From: Absidia repens
Taxonomy: Eukaryota > Mucoromycota > Mucoromycetes > Mucorales > Cunninghamellaceae
NCBI GenBank assembly: GCA_002105175.1
Contig: MCGE01000004.1
Coordinates: 248,001-312,000, forward strand
Length of the DNA stretch: 64,000 nucleotides
Direction of reading: 5' to 3'
Shown here: positions 46,096 through 58,311 of the stretch, in pieces
How positions within the stretch are numbered: position 1 is the stretch's first letter
Layout: each line of letters begins with the position of its first letter
Made by a program: the position numbers and the translations under genes
Notes under the pieces: generated by a model
Told to the model about the DNA's origin: nothing
Databases searched by the model: none
What the model saw: only the letters and a program-made list of their open reading frames with translations

Positions 46096-47646
46096 ATGTG
46101 GTCTCGATTTTTTTTTTTTGGTCGACTCAAGAATGACCCTCCTTATTTCCCTTTTCTTCTTTCTCACAACAGTCAATAATATAAATGTAATCGACATAAT
46201 AATTATCTTATAATGGCATAAATCGCCATCATTTAATGAAGGCGTTATGATGATTACCTCTTCTTTTTTTTACGTCAACCAGACCATTGAACAAAGGCAA
46301 GCATGGTGGTTCTGTTTTTGCCTTTTCTTCATACAGCAATCAAAAACACCCAACAACAACGGCATGTTCGTTCTCTCTCTCTCGCTCTCTTTTTTTTTTT
46401 TTTTGGAGAGGGGAAGCGGGGCGGGGTTATGGCAACTTCCACCGTTCAACAGCGGAATCATGGTGGTTTTCTTCTATCTTCTCATGACCCCAACTGCCAC
46501 GGCGCCTTTGCATTCTCCTTCACCATAGGATAGTTTGTTATATAACGCAGAATAGCTCACCCCTCGACTATAGAATAGTTTATCTCACTTCCTTTACACT
46601 GTAGGATAGTTTATCACTGTCCGTCATTTTACTTACTCATTTGGTTTACCAAATTTTATATTTATACTACAATAAAAATGCACATGCCTTTAATGACTGA
46701 TAATATATACAGTGTTTTTTTTAAGTGACGTATAAAGATGACTCTCTGATACAGACTTGGTATATCTTTTGACCCTCCTCACTTACCAAACTCTGACGCA
46801 TATCCCCTACATGTTACCACATAAAGAACTGGCACGTTTACTCCATTGATAGCATGATATTTTGATTGGGTTGAACCGATGCATAGGGCACAATTTGAGA
46901 AAGACTTAATATCAACACTTCGTAGCAGCAAAGGCTACTCAGCTGCTTATAAGGCTCGGTTTATTTTATATAGTTGCTTCTCTTAAATGGTATGAATGTG
47001 TATATAAAGGAAAAGGAAAATGGACAGGGCGTGTGTGAGCATATTGACTACTAATGAAATGGTGAGCAGATCCAAAAGGTATTTCGGTAGCTATAATAAA
47101 TTCTGTTCTTTTTTTCATCATCAACCGCACCTCGCAATATATGATTAAAGCCATATGTTTTTCTAAAATTTCATAAAGGGAGTACAAGATGTAAAATCAT
47201 ATAAAAGAACTACCAATGGTGGGTGGGTTTTCTTCGATGCGTATGCACTTTTTTTTTGTTTCCAAAAAAAGGCAGACAAATGAATATTGATGCAGAAAAA
47301 AGTGTATAAATCACACGTACTTTCCCGTGCATTTCCATGCATGCTGCTAATAATTGCATTTATTTTATTTATTTTGAAGATATTGAAATGATCCATAAAT
47401 GCATTGGAAATTATCCATCGATTTGTTAACTTGGACTCATCAGTCAGGCAGTCAGTCAGTCGCACGTCATTTTTTTTTTTTAGTTTTTGCCCACATCCCA
47501 GCAACAGCAGCAGTCAAAAGTCAACGTCGGGATTTCAACCCATTTCGGTTTGCCATCAAAATATAATATACATATATCCATTTCGCTTCTCTCTATCTCC
47601 CTCTCTCTCTTTTTTTTTCTATCACCCATCCCCTTCGATCAACGAA
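46096..47646. other. Intergenic between repeat copy e and NDUFB9
   Basis: No convincing gene in about 1.5 kb. There are small repeats of a (G/A)GATAGTTTATC type (about 46527-46620), a CT/T-rich tract (46371-46404) and, before the NDUFB9 start, another CT-rich tract (47587-47619). Confidence 0.5.
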
Positions 47647-48118
47647 ATGAACGCTCACCGTTTACAAGTCAAATCTCTTTACAAACGATCCTTGAAGCTT
47701 TCCTTGGACTGGACTATCCAGCGTGATTTGTGGCGTCAAGAAGCTTTGCACATTCGCCATCAATTCGAACAAAACCGTAATGTCACCAACCCTGTGGAAA
47801 TCCAAGCCTTGTTGCTTGAAACCGAGCAAAAGTTGACGGAATGGCAACACCCTGATCCATACAAGTGTAAGTAGATGATGTTCAATCCCTCACTCTCTCT
47901 TTGATTCGCTGACTAATTCTTTTTTTTTTTTTTTTTTTTTTTTTTGTAGTGCCTCTTGGACCTGAAGGTACCAAATGGGAACGCAACCTTCCTCCTATTG
48001 TTGTAAGTCTGTTGTATTTAAAATATTAGCCGAGAGTAATAATAGTTTGATGAAGATCAGGATAAACTAACACATAGTTCTCTTTTAATAGGATGGCCCT
48101 ACTGCTGAACACCACTAA
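47647..48118 (+). CDS. NDUFB9: NDUFB9 (B22), LYR-motif subunit of mitochondrial complex I
   Basis: Three exons (47647-47866, 47950-48002, 48092-48118) encode 99 residues. The LYR-family motif is at LYKRSLKLSLDW (about 11-22), followed by RQEALHIRHQFEQNRNV and the C-terminal PLGPEGTKWERNLPP. This order matches NDUFB9 and fungal NI2M-type complex I subunits. LYR proteins bind acyl carrier protein, and this one is a structural subunit of the membrane arm. Presence of the gene implies that the organism retains complex I. Confidence 0.88.
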
Positions 48119-48563
48119 ACTATGGGACAAAAGTTCTTTGCAGACAATCACGCCCCTCCTCCACTTACCCCACAAAGCAATTTCATCACCGCCTCCCCTC
48201 TTTTCTTTAGATAAATCCACCCACATACACAATACACACACACACACACATTGCTTCAATATAGTTGACACTAGATTACCCACCTTTTTGTATTTGATGT
48301 TGATTACCAGTATAGAAAAACACACACACACTCCCACAAAATAAAATTTTTGAATATAGTCAAAACATACATAGAATCAGATGGTTTTTATTGTGATATA
48401 TTGTGATGATGAAAAAAAAGGGATGGGATGGAAGGGGATACAGAGAGAAGGGATGAGGGCGGGGGATAATGAACATGGTAGACAAAAGGGAAAGGATGGT
48501 TGAAGGGTATGTAACTATCTATCTATCTACTCTATCACTACTACTACAAAAAGTCAATTAAAA
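48119..48563. other. Intergenic between NDUFB9 and the following minus-strand gene
   Basis: No gene is seen. It has CA-type microsatellites (about 48235-48251 and 48319-48331) and a GGGAT-rich tract. It serves as the shared 3' region of two convergent genes. Confidence 0.5.
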
Positions 48564-49421
48564 TCAATCAAACAAGCGGGATCGTCGCATTCGTCTTGGT
48601 ACATCATCATCACCACCAACAGCATCGTAGTCGTCTAATGTTGTGAGTATTGGGTCGTTGTTATTATTATTATCATCATCATCGTCATAGTGTATCAACC
48701 TGTCCATGATCTCCGGTTCCATAAATCCTCGCGAACTGTCATCCATGTATTGTCGTAAACTTCGTCCTGCTGGTGGTGGTGGAGACAAGTAATTGTCAAT
48801 ATCTGGCGATGTCGATAAAGTAGAGGTTTGTGGTGGCAGTGGCCTTTGCTGAGTCGTTGTTGGGGTTGGTGTGTTAAAAAAATTGGATGGTAAATGCGGA
48901 GCGATCGTTCGATTGGGGGTAGAAAATGATGCTGAGGATAACATGGAGGATGTATAGGTACTGCTGCCGTGGTATTGTTGTGGTGGTAGTTGCATGCTAT
49001 GGGAATCGTGCTGTGACATGAAGGACAATGACCGAGTCGTATTAGGGTCAGGAGCGTCGTCGTGGTAGTGCTGTTGCTGTTGTTGCTGCTGTTGGTGGTC
49101 AGTATCATAAGGCGGGTCGTTCATAAATGTGACATCCACTTCACCATATGGCGTAACGCTACTATCGTTGATATCATCTTGCGCTTCCATATCGTCCATA
49201 CTTGGATCGCCCATGCTGTTATTATTGTTGGTATTCAAACTGGTGTTGTTAAATGTGGAAGGCGGAACGATCATGGGGCAACGTACTTCCAATGCTTGTT
49301 CTCGATCATGCACAAATTTGGCTTCTAAATAGGCGAGCTCTTCATATTCGTTTTGGACGCTGTGCTGGTTTGAGTACCATCGTTTGGGTGCTGACGTTGG
49401 TGCTAGAGAGATGGAAAACAT
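48564..49421 (-). CDS. Low-complexity hypothetical protein (285 aa)
   Basis: A single frame runs from ATG 49421 to the stop at 48564. Residues about 12-50 contain a probable helical stretch (EYEELAYLEAKFVHDREQALEV). The rest is rich in Asn, Asp, Gln, Pro and Ser, with poly-Gln and Asp/Asn runs. It ends RRMRRSRLFD. An upstream in-frame ATG at 49538 would add 39 residues, but that part is Lys- and Phe-rich and sits in the promoter region shared with the RFC gene, so 49421 is preferred. The family is not recognised. Confidence 0.65.
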   Translation of the reverse strand: MFSISLAPTSAPKRWYSNQHSVQNEYEELAYLEAKFVHDREQALEVRCPMIVPPSTFNNTSLNTNNNNSMGDPSMDDMEAQDDINDSSVTPYGEVDVTFMNDPPYDTDHQQQQQQQQHYHDDAPDPNTTRSLSFMSQHDSHSMQLPPQQYHGSSTYTSSMLSSASFSTPNRTIAPHLPSNFFNTPTPTTTQQRPLPPQTSTLSTSPDIDNYLSPPPPAGRSLRQYMDDSSRGFMEPEIMDRLIHYDDDDDNNNNNDPILTTLDDYDAVGGDDDVPRRMRRSRLFD

Positions 49422-49597
49422 GGTAAAAAGGTGAAAGAAAAGATTGAAGCTACTGCATTTCCTCTTTTTTTTTTCTTCGCGGACCGGGATTTGAATTGAT
49501 TTATTTTTTAGGGAACCAAATTTTCGCGTTGGCGCCATCTTTTGTTTTCTTCCCTTTCATTCTTTTTTTTTTCTTTTCGAACAAACGCATTTACACC
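49422..49597. promoter_or_regulatory. Short bidirectional promoter region
   Basis: Only 176 bp separate the divergent starts of the low-complexity gene (49421) and the RFC gene (49598). T-runs lie on the RFC side (49562-49576). Co-regulation is possible but not shown. Confidence 0.5.
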
Positions 49598-51373
49598 ATG
49601 AGTCTTTGGGCTGATAAACACCGACCCCGTAATCTTGCGAGTCTTGATTACCATCACGATCTCTCAACACACTTGAAGAACTTGGTAAACTAAATGGAAA
49701 AAAAGACCCCCACGGGCTGTCTTGATAAAGACGATTACCACTTGATATTGACGTTTGATTATACTTGCACGTAGGCTCAATCCGAAGACTTCCCACACTT
49801 ATTATTTTATGGCCCTTCTGGTGCTGGTAAGAAGACTCGCATCGCTGGTGTCTTGAAGGAAATTTACGGGGAAAATGTTGAAAAAGTAAGTCTCCACTGA
49901 CCAGCCAGATTCTTCATGTCAAAGCATAGTACTCACATTTAGTTGGTTATTTCCTGATATATAGGTAAAAATCGACGAACGACCATTTGTAACAAGCAGC
50001 AATCGAAAAATTATATATACGGTGGTCAGCAGCAATTATCATATGGAATTACAACCAAGGTATTATGGAACCTCATAAAACGACAACTGCAAATACGATA
50101 TACTTACCTCTTAAGTTTGACTTATACAGTGAATTAGGGAACAATGACCGGGTGATCGTACAAGAAGTGATCAAGGACGCAGCACAAAATCAACAAGTCT
50201 TTGCTGGTGCGAAGCATCCTTTCAAAGGTAAGAAGTTCAAGTATGTGTGACATCCAAAACTCACTAAACCTGTTTCATTTTATTTATTATTTCACAGTGG
50301 TGGTGATTGATCAAGCTGATGCGTTGACACGCGATGCTCAAGCTGCACTTCGTCGTACTATGGAAAAATATACAACTAACATGCGATTGATTCTATGCTG
50401 CAACAATTTAAACAAAATCATTGCTCCTGTCCGATCACGGTGTTTATTGGTTCGTGTGGCAAGACCTAATTTGACAGAGGTAAGTGGGGAACGATGAGAC
50501 GGGATACCGTTTTTTTTCTCCTAACCACTATTTTTTGTATATATAGTTGGCGCAGGTGTTACAGGTGGTGGCTCAAAAAGAAAACGTTTTGTTACCCACT
50601 AAGCTTGCAAAAAGCATAGGTGAACAGGTCCAGTGTGATTTACGTGCAGCTCTCCTCTCATTTGAAAGTACCGCTGTAAGACAGTAAGTATCACTTTGAT
50701 ATGACGAAATGGTAGCAACAATATAACTTGATACTTATAATTGTTGTTTTAGTGACGATCTGACGGATATACAGCGGGCTGAAAAATTGGATTGGGAAGT
50801 GGTGATCAGTGGCATATCCAAGGATATTGTGGACGAACAATCACCTGCAAAGTAAGGAATTAAAGGCATATTTGAAACAACCCCAAAAGTCTCACACGTC
50901 ACTTCTTTTTCTAGATTACTTGCGGTCCGAAAGAAACTATATGAATTATTGACACATTGTATTCCCTCTCCACTTATTCTCAAGGTATAGTCTAGAAACA
51001 AGGGTCCCCCTCCTCAACATTATATTTTACTCATCTTCATTTTTATGTGATCTGGTATCTATGTCTAGTCATTATCATTGGAACTATTCAACACTATTCA
51101 AGACGATGATGTCAGGCGCCGAATTATTGATCAAGCTGCAATTCATGTAAGAAGGACACAGAGATGTGGAAATGATATTTATACCAATATACCCTCTTTG
51201 AAATAAATAGGAATATCGCTTACGGATGGGACGAAAAGAAATCTTCCATTTAGAATCATTTGTGGCTACCATCATGAGCATTTACAAGCGGTAAACAATA
51301 TCATCACATAGACATTGACGTATGCCACTGACTCATCGTTTGACTTTTCTGTAGGCATCGCAACAATCTATAG
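49598..51373 (+). CDS. RFC3: Replication factor C subunit (human RFC3 / yeast Rfc5 orthologue)
   Basis: Eleven exons (49598-49684, 49775-49885, 49965-50059, 50130-50227, 50298-50479, 50547-50683, 50753-50851, 50915-50984, 51069-51146, 51211-51290, 51355-51373) give 351 residues (human RFC3 has 356). It begins [19 protein letters not shown]. Walker A is GPSGAGKKT (42-50). The Walker B position reads VVIDQADAL rather than the usual DEAD box, in line with the divergent ATPase site of this subunit. [19 protein letters not shown] and RSRCL (SRC motif) follow, then YELLTHCIP in the collar domain. RFC loads PCNA onto primed DNA. The symbol follows human usage; the yeast orthologue is called RFC5. 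Confidence 0.95.
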
Positions 51374-51587
51374 CTTAGTATCATTTGTGGATATATTATA
51401 TATATTAGTGCTATTTAAATAAATCACTTTTTTTTTTGGCTATATATTTATTGACACTATTGCCTTCTTTTGTATGAGTTTGCGTTTGGACTGATGGAAG
51501 ATGTGTGGGGATTAATCATGGGTTGTAATGAGAGTGATATTATGTGGGCAAATGATGAAAAATGATAAAATTTTGAGGACTTGGATA

Positions 51588-51623
<36 letters not shown>

Positions 51624-51678
51624 TAAATAGTATGATTTTTTTTTATTGATTGATTGATTTTTGACAGACATAATTAAT
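51374..51678. other. Intergenic between the RFC and alcohol dehydrogenase genes (convergent)
   Basis: No gene is seen. An (AT)n microsatellite lies at 51591-51620. AATAAA-type signals are present for the RFC transcript (about 51418). Confidence 0.5.
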
Positions 51679-53222
51679 CTATAGCTTGCTATCGTCTTTA
51701 TGATCTTGTACAAGAACAGCTCTGTAGCGTGCTTTGTATGTTTCACAGCTTTCCATAGCATCTTCCAATCCTTTTACAGTCTATTAAAAAAAAAAAAATA
51801 GGAATGAATATCATTTTGTATATATACATAGTATGCCATTATTGATTTTACACTACTTACAAAGGGATATTCTTCTACTTGAGGTTTGATGTTATGACGT
51901 GCGGCGAATTCCAACATGAGTCTAACTGCGCGTCTTCCACCCACAAGTGAGCCTCGCATACCCAATTCATATCCAATAAAGGGGAATGCATTGACATCCA
52001 TTGACTTTGTAGGCACACCAATCAAAAGAAATTGACCCTTACTATAGCAAATAAAAAAAGTAGTCCCAAAATTATGAATTTTTTTTTTTTAAAAAAAAAA
52101 GGGAGGTGGCATGACTTACGGCTTCAATAATTTGATATAATCATCATAGGGTAAATCAGCACTCGTAGTGTTAAGAATCAAATCAAATTTGGGTGCCTTT
52201 TCAAAAAATCCCGGAGTTCCAAAGTCACTCGAGTTAATATATTCATGAGCACCAAAGGAGAGAGCTTCTTCCTTTTTAGACGCACTGGTGGAAATGGCAG
52301 TGACATGACATCCCCATTTATTTGCAAATTGGAGAGCAAGATGACCTAATTACGAATAATCAAATTAAAAATCCCTCAAATTGTCTCTCTTTTTTTTTTT
52401 TTTAGCCCTCTGCTCAACTTACCCAAGCCACCTATACCAACAATACCAACAGAAGCTGTGGGACTCAAATTACTGGAATAGAGTCCATTGAAGACAGTGG
52501 AGCCAGCACACATGAGGGGGCCGGCATACTTGGGTTCAATATTGGCGGGGATGTGGTACGAGAATCTAGATAATAATAATCCTTTTAGTCTTCGCATGAT
52601 AGTATTGGGGATCCAATGGTTTTTTTTTTTTTTTTTTTTTTTTTTTACCTTGAATCAACCACTGCATTTTTGGAAAAGCCATTATTGACTCCTTTTCCTG
52701 GGTAGCAGACTCTGTTTTCACAGTAAAGATCATCACCAGCACAACATTGATCACATGTCAAGCAACTTGATTGCAAATAAGAAAATCTATCCAAAAAGAA
52801 AAAAAAAATCAGGAACGGATTCGGAGGAGAAAAAAAAATTGGGTGGCCTCTTTTGCCCGCTCACACCAATGAATTTTTACCCAACATAGTCGCCCTTTGA
52901 AAAATTCTTGACTGACGACCCGATGGCCTCCACCAAACCAACAGGTTCATGACCGAGGTTCATTCCTTCAGTTTCAATATAGCGACAATCCTTTTTTTTT
53001 AAAAAAAAATAAAGGAAGTAGAGGAAAGGGAGATTAGGTTCATCAAAAAAAAAAAAAAAGACTTGATATTTAGGGTCAATATTTTCTTACAGTATGACAG
53101 ATGCCAGAAGCAAGAACATTGATCAAAATTTCATAGGGATCTAATTCTTCCACTTGACGAGTAGCTTCCTTGAACTTGCCATGGACTCCTGTGGTAACAA
53201 ATGCATTGATTTCAAAAGTCAT
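51679..53222 (-). CDS. Zinc-dependent alcohol dehydrogenase (CAD/YahK-like, MDR family)
   Basis: Seven exons (53222-53091, 52990-52881, 52786-52649, 52565-52423, 52345-52120, 52041-51861, 51780-51679) encode 343 residues. The catalytic zinc site is marked by Cys42 in SGICHTD and by GHEPVG. The structural zinc site is CLTCDQCCAGDDLYC. The nucleotide-binding Gly motif is GIVGIGGLGHLALQFA. The pattern VNNGFSKNAVVDSRFSYHIP and the C-terminal GSLVGGRRAVRLMLEFAARHNIKP match the cinnamyl-alcohol dehydrogenase/YahK branch, usually NADP-dependent and of broad aldehyde specificity. The physiological substrate cannot be read from sequence. Confidence 0.92.
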
Positions 53223-53934
53223 GTTTGTTTTGTTTTTTTTTAATTGAGTGTGGATTTTTTTTTTAAAAAAAAAAAGGGTGAATAGGAAGGTGATCAAGGA
53301 AAAAAAAAAAGATCGACAGCTCCTTCCGCTTGATTTGCCCATATTTATATGTTTTCATATCATTCTGGTCGGCGACTGACAGATGGAATAGATTACTAAT
53401 GCAGGACGGGTGTTTTGACCTGCTCTTTTTTTTTTTTCCTTCAGTTTTTTTAAATCTCCCCTGATTCCCGTTCATACCAATATCATGATAACAAAAAAAA
53501 AAAAAAAAGTAGCATTTACAAATAAGATCATGATCTCCCGTCAAGTCAATGCGAGATACTCAGATGGCAATATCACAACCCCACATGCATTGGTTATTTT
53601 ATTCTACCCATGTCCCAATTGTTTTCACGCTGATCATGTTCAACACAAGCATATAATTTCAAATCATATAATCACATCCCCTAACCCACCTAACTGGAAT
53701 CCTGTCATTCCCATTTCATAACACATATACGTATAAAGAAAATATGTTTTTTTTTTATTTGCAACAATGAATCATAAAATGATAAAGAAGAAGAATAGTA
53801 ATAATAAAAACAAATGTATCAACTATTTGATATAAGACCATGTAAAACGTAAAAAGAAGACTTATAAACAATTCCCCCTCATTTGAAGCCACACCACCTT
53901 CCGCCATCACTATATGATTTTTTTTGATTTTTTT
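53223..53934. other. Intergenic, upstream of the alcohol dehydrogenase gene
   Basis: No gene is evident. Several A- or T-runs of 10-16 nt are present. It holds the ADH promoter and the 3' region of the next minus-strand gene. Confidence 0.5.
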
Positions 53935-55300
53935 TTAATGTCCAATTTCAACATCCGATCCATGGAGCAAATCATACGAGCTATTGTCCGTGGAGGAAGA
54001 GGAGGAGGAGGGTAAAGAAGGAGAGACAAGAGAGTTGGCTACAGATGAAAAAGTTGCATGAGATGAGAGACTGAGGATATCATTGGCCGAGCTGTGGTCC
54101 TCCCAATCAGATTCGTGTGGGTGATGAGAATCGGAGGAATCATGGGTGTTGCTGGCGGTTGTTGGTGTGTTGGATGAAGAGGTGGGGAATCGCATCGAAT
54201 GTTGGAAAGACATGGAAAGCGCCGCTTCATCAGTGTCATCATTATCATCATCGCTGTCATCATCATCTTCAAATGACCAAGGGTTTTCTGCATTCAATCC
54301 AATCGAAGAATCGGACGTCTCTTGATGTTGATCCATAGAAGATGTGGCAGTTTGCTGAGCGGATGCCGATGTCGTATTGTTGTCAGTGATAATGCTGTTG
54401 CTGTTTGATGGTAAGATAGAAGGCACAACACTAACAAAAGAAGAAGACGAGTTGTCGGCGGCGGATTCGTCCAAGCTGCTGTTTTGAATCCCTGAGGTGG
54501 AGGAGGTCGTTGTTGTCACATGCTCGTTGACGGCTGATGACGCGTGCAATGGTGGTGTTGAGAGTCGAGGTATTGTTCCTTTTGATAATTCATAATCGGT
54601 GCTTTTTTGAGTTGAGGTCTTCATTGATAAAGAGGAAGAGGAAGCTGATATGTCATTGCTATTGTCGTGTGGTTGATGCTCGCTGGAATAAGAGGAGGTG
54701 GACATTCTGTCAAGAAGTTCGCTGCTGCGGTTTTGGTGTAATTGCCATCGTCGTTCCAAATCCATTTCGGCTTTGTCTAGTAGCTCCTGTTGTCTTTCAA
54801 TGTATTGCTTCTTATCTGTCAATTTTCGTTCCAACTCATTCAGTTCGTAGTTCGTTTCATCCACCCAGCTCTACATGCATTTTTGGTCCAGAAATACAAA
54901 AATAATGAGTAACAGCATCACGTTAGACGATCGACCCACTATGCAAACTATTTTTTATTACCTTGTCAGACACGGGTCTATTGCTCGCATCCGAATCTTC
55001 CATTGTTGTTGGAGGTGATGACGATCTTGGGATTCGCCGTCGAAGTTCACTGTTGTCATTGATATGCCGCACGAAATCCTTGACATCATTTCCATGATCC
55101 TTATCTTCGTCGTCTTCACTGTCACTTTCTTTGAATTCACGGGGCTGATGTAGATGGTCTTCGGCATACTGCTGTGCATACCGTTGATAGTCTTGCTGCT
55201 CGCGGAATCGTTCATAGTGCAAATGTGCTTCGTAGGCCACTATCGCACCTATAGTAACCGAAGTAATCCCCAGGCAAATCCAAAAGAAAGGCAAAGGCAT
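53935..55300 (-). CDS. Single-pass membrane protein with coiled coil and acidic Ser-rich tail (424 aa)
   Basis: Two exons (55300-54962, 54870-53935) join in phase to 424 residues. The N-terminus MPLPFFWICLGITSVTIGAIVAYEAHLHYERF is a membrane anchor at residues 4-24. A charged segment follows, then a coiled coil beginning at the splice junction (NELERKLTDKKQYIERQQELLDKAEMDLERRWQ is the core). The rest is Ser/Thr/Asp-rich with a DDDDSDDDND run. Upstream of the ATG the sequence is a long pyrimidine tract ending CCTTCAG, which looks like a 3' splice site, so a 5' UTR intron or an extra exon is possible. The family is not recognised; an organelle-surface anchored coiled-coil protein is an inference. 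Confidence 0.7.
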
Positions 55301-55890
55301 TTGACTTGTTAATATCTGCTGAAGGATAAAAAAAAAAAAAAAAAAAGTAAAGGCGAAAAGAGAAGTCAAATAAAAAATAAAAAAGAAAGAAAGCTTGGGT
55401 GCGCCAAGAAATAAGATCAGCAGGTCAACATTTTCGCTCTCAACTCCTGAAAAAGCATGAACTGATGATTTTCAATCACCGGCAGCATTATTAAAAAAAA
55501 TGTGGGGGCAGCTGAGAGCGAATAAAATCAAAAATATGATAATAAAGATAAATCTGACCACAAAATTCTGGCATATGTAATAATATAATGAACAAATAAC
55601 AATAGGTGGAGATATCCAACAGTAGCACTTTGAGGAGTATGAATAGTCTAAGGGATGAATTAAATCAAACAATTACAGCCTTCCTTTATTTATATGTCAA
55701 TATATTTCACTATACCTCGATTAAATAAGCAAAAACTGTTGCTCTATAAATGTAGCAATAAAATAAAATAAAGTGTGACATTGATATGGATCAGGCGCAA
55801 TGCAAAGGAGATGAAAAAGAAAAGCATCCATTATTATCAACCCGTAGTAATAGTTGTATTGTTTTATATTGTAATCGCATCCCTACAGTA
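55301..55890. other. Intergenic, upstream of the membrane/coiled-coil gene
   Basis: No further gene is evident. It contains the polypyrimidine tract described for the preceding gene (on the minus strand at about 55330-55350) and A/T-rich sequence. Confidence 0.45.
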
Positions 55891-56460
55891 CCGTATAAAA
55901 GTATGGTTGATTCATATCAAATAAAGGTTATCAACATTATTTTTTATTTTTTTATTTTTATTTTATTAAACCCTATTTTACAACAATTACTACTTTGGAA
56001 GCCTCTCCCGGTGCTTTTTTAGCGGATTTATTTGTTTTTTTTTTTGTTTTTTTAGCGATATGGAGGTGTTGCTCTGTATGTATATGGGGATATTGGAGGG
56101 GGGGGGAGTGGTATGAGTAGAAGGAGCATGTGGGATCCAAGCAAACGTGGGTGTCCAAGTGTCGCATTCCTAGTTCCAGATTAGCAATATATATATCAAA
56201 GTGTCTATATCGTCATCATTTGTGCACCCGAATATCACTTTATTCTATTTTTACCCTGAATCCTCCACTTACTCTCACACTTGCCATTTTACACATCAGA
56301 TTACAGACAACTTCAACTATCCGTAGCCTCAAATATACTATTATCAAGCTCACATCCACAGCCTCAAATATCTTCATTTTCTTATAAAAAAACTTGACAT
56401 TTTATTAAATAAAACCATATCAATTGTATCACTTATTTTCTACTTTGTTTTATTTACTAT
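55890..56460 (+). repeat. Repeat R3 composite, left copy
   Basis: Three blocks recur in inverted orientation near 61.7-63.0 kb. Block X (about 55900-56000) matches 62380-62475, block Y (about 56005-56165) matches 61725-61890, and block Z (about 56195-56460) matches 62690-62960. The block order differs between the two places, so they are several adjacent repeats rather than one simple inverted duplication. No coding frame is conserved. Confidence 0.6.
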
Positions 56461-56689
56461 CACAATCATTTCAGAGAGCAAGTGTTTGATAGGGCACTCG
56501 TAAAGCAACTATAATACCAATACTGTTTAATATACGATGGGAAAGAGGAGAATTCATTAAAAGGCGTGTTTTATTTTATCACATTAGTGTATACTGAAAC
56601 TAAAAATGAGAAATGCATTTTAACAAGAAGAGGATCTACTGAAGGAGTAATGATGGAGACAGTTGTGAGATTTGAAGAATGATCAACAC

Positions 56690-57110
56690 CAATCTCAAGG
56701 AGTGACAGTAGTATAAACGGGACCTATTGCACAAGATATGAGAAAGACATACGGAACATTTTTCATTGAAGAAAATAAAAAAGAAAAGACATATTTTATT
56801 TAAAAGTAGACACAAATTATGACAAACTAAAACTAAACTAAGCTAATGAAGCTAATGAAGCTAATGAAGACTCCAACCATGGTGGGTCTAAAATGTAGAT
56901 CCAAAATGAAAGGGTTTCCCCATGCATGTTGTAATCTCTGAGCTGAACCCCTTTCTAAATTAGTCCTGACGCTATTCTAAGTCCAACTTGACCTCAAGGA
57001 AGTCGAATGGTGAAAAAAAAAAAAAAAAAAAAAATGGAAAGGAAGGTTGTGTGCAGAAAAAAATTGGAGTAAATAAAATCCACGTGTGCGGGATTTAAAT
57101 GTGATTTTTT
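56690..57110 (-). repeat. Dispersed repeat R1, copy f
   Basis: Reverse orientation. In order: the outer flank (CCTATTGCACAAGATATGAG), the arm (GACATATTTTATTTAAAAG), a GAAGCTAAT triplication, the core marker (CCAAAATGAAAGGGTTTCCC), an A-run of about 21 nt and a CACGTGTGCGGG motif. Confidence 0.6.
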
Positions 57111-57929
57111 GCCACTGGTAAGGGGGTTTTTTTGGTTTTTTTTATAGTGAATACAAAAAAAGGCTCTTTTTATTTACGACAATCAACATCATACAACAAC
57201 GTGAACATGTTATTTCTCTTCCCCTGACGCAGTTTTAGACAAGATGTAATAGCTTGTCCTACTTTCGCTAATATCTTCACTGTGTAAAATAACGTATATA
57301 AAGAAAAAAATAAAAAAAATAAAAAAAATAAAAAGTAGAAAATAAAAAAATAAGACGGGTAGAATTAAGTGAGATTCTTGTATATGGTTTTTATTAATAA
57401 AAAATGTCACTCTTTATATACTATATCTTATGTTTCATTAGAAATAGGTATTACATGGGTTCATTGTTATTATTATTTTTTATCATGATCATTATTTTTA
57501 TTATGATCGTATGATGTTCTGATATTAGGTGTATGATGATATGATTGATGTTATTGCAAGGGTATTTTATTTTCTTTTATTCTATTTTATGGGACCTAAT
57601 GATTTCATGAAGTGAATCATTATTTTCTTTTCTTCTATCACAATGTTGCGTGATTATTTATTTTTATCATGCAGTGTTCCTAATCGGAATTTCAATTTCT
57701 TCAGGAACAGGTTTTATTTTTATTTTTATGCCATCATTTTTCATGATGCGACACACTGTATGATAGTTTGTCACTCACATTAGCATGGTTTTCCTTTTTA
57801 TTAGACTAGCTTACCTGACGTTATGGTTTTCTTACAATAAGAACCCCACAACCTCAGGTACTCTACAATCACACACATTCCAATTCGTAATTACTCGCCT
57901 TGGGAGGATATGCGCCATATTGTTACCAT

Positions 57930-57985
57930 TAGACTAATTTTGTTTAGCATTTATAGTTAAAATTTTCATCTGAATAAAATATTTC
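57930..57985 (+). repeat. Isolated R1 arm
   Basis: A short segment ending CATCTGAATAAAATATTTC matches the right arm of R1. With copy f to its left in reverse orientation, the pair may delimit one 1.3-kb fold-back unit (about 56690-57985). Confidence 0.4.
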
Positions 57986-58311
57986 TTGCTCTTTTGCTTT
58001 TAAATTGTCTCTCATACGTTTAGTTTGTCTTGTTGAATGGATACGGTTCATTGTACTGTACTGTACTGTATAGTATGTACATAAAAAAAAAAAAGATCCT
58101 GGATGGGGCGACTTCGACCAACCATTGTCCATACTTTTTTTCCTTCTACGAATTAGTTTGAGAACTGAGGACGACAAAAGATAACCTGGTACGTTTATAG
58201 TCCTTGCCAACTCACTTCAGAAGCAAACTAGCAATGCTTTGTACAAAATATACCAAAAAAGGATTATTGCATCCCAACTCCGCGAGAAGGGGATCAAAAA
58301 CAAAAGATAAA

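Noticed and set aside
46247..46533. Several overlapping short frames near 46.3 kb
   Set aside because: They overlap in all frames, contain homopolymer-derived residues and show no family motif or splice logic.
49422..49538. Upstream start at 49538 for the low-complexity protein
   Set aside because: The added residues are Lys/Phe-rich, lie in the short shared promoter and look like untranslated sequence.
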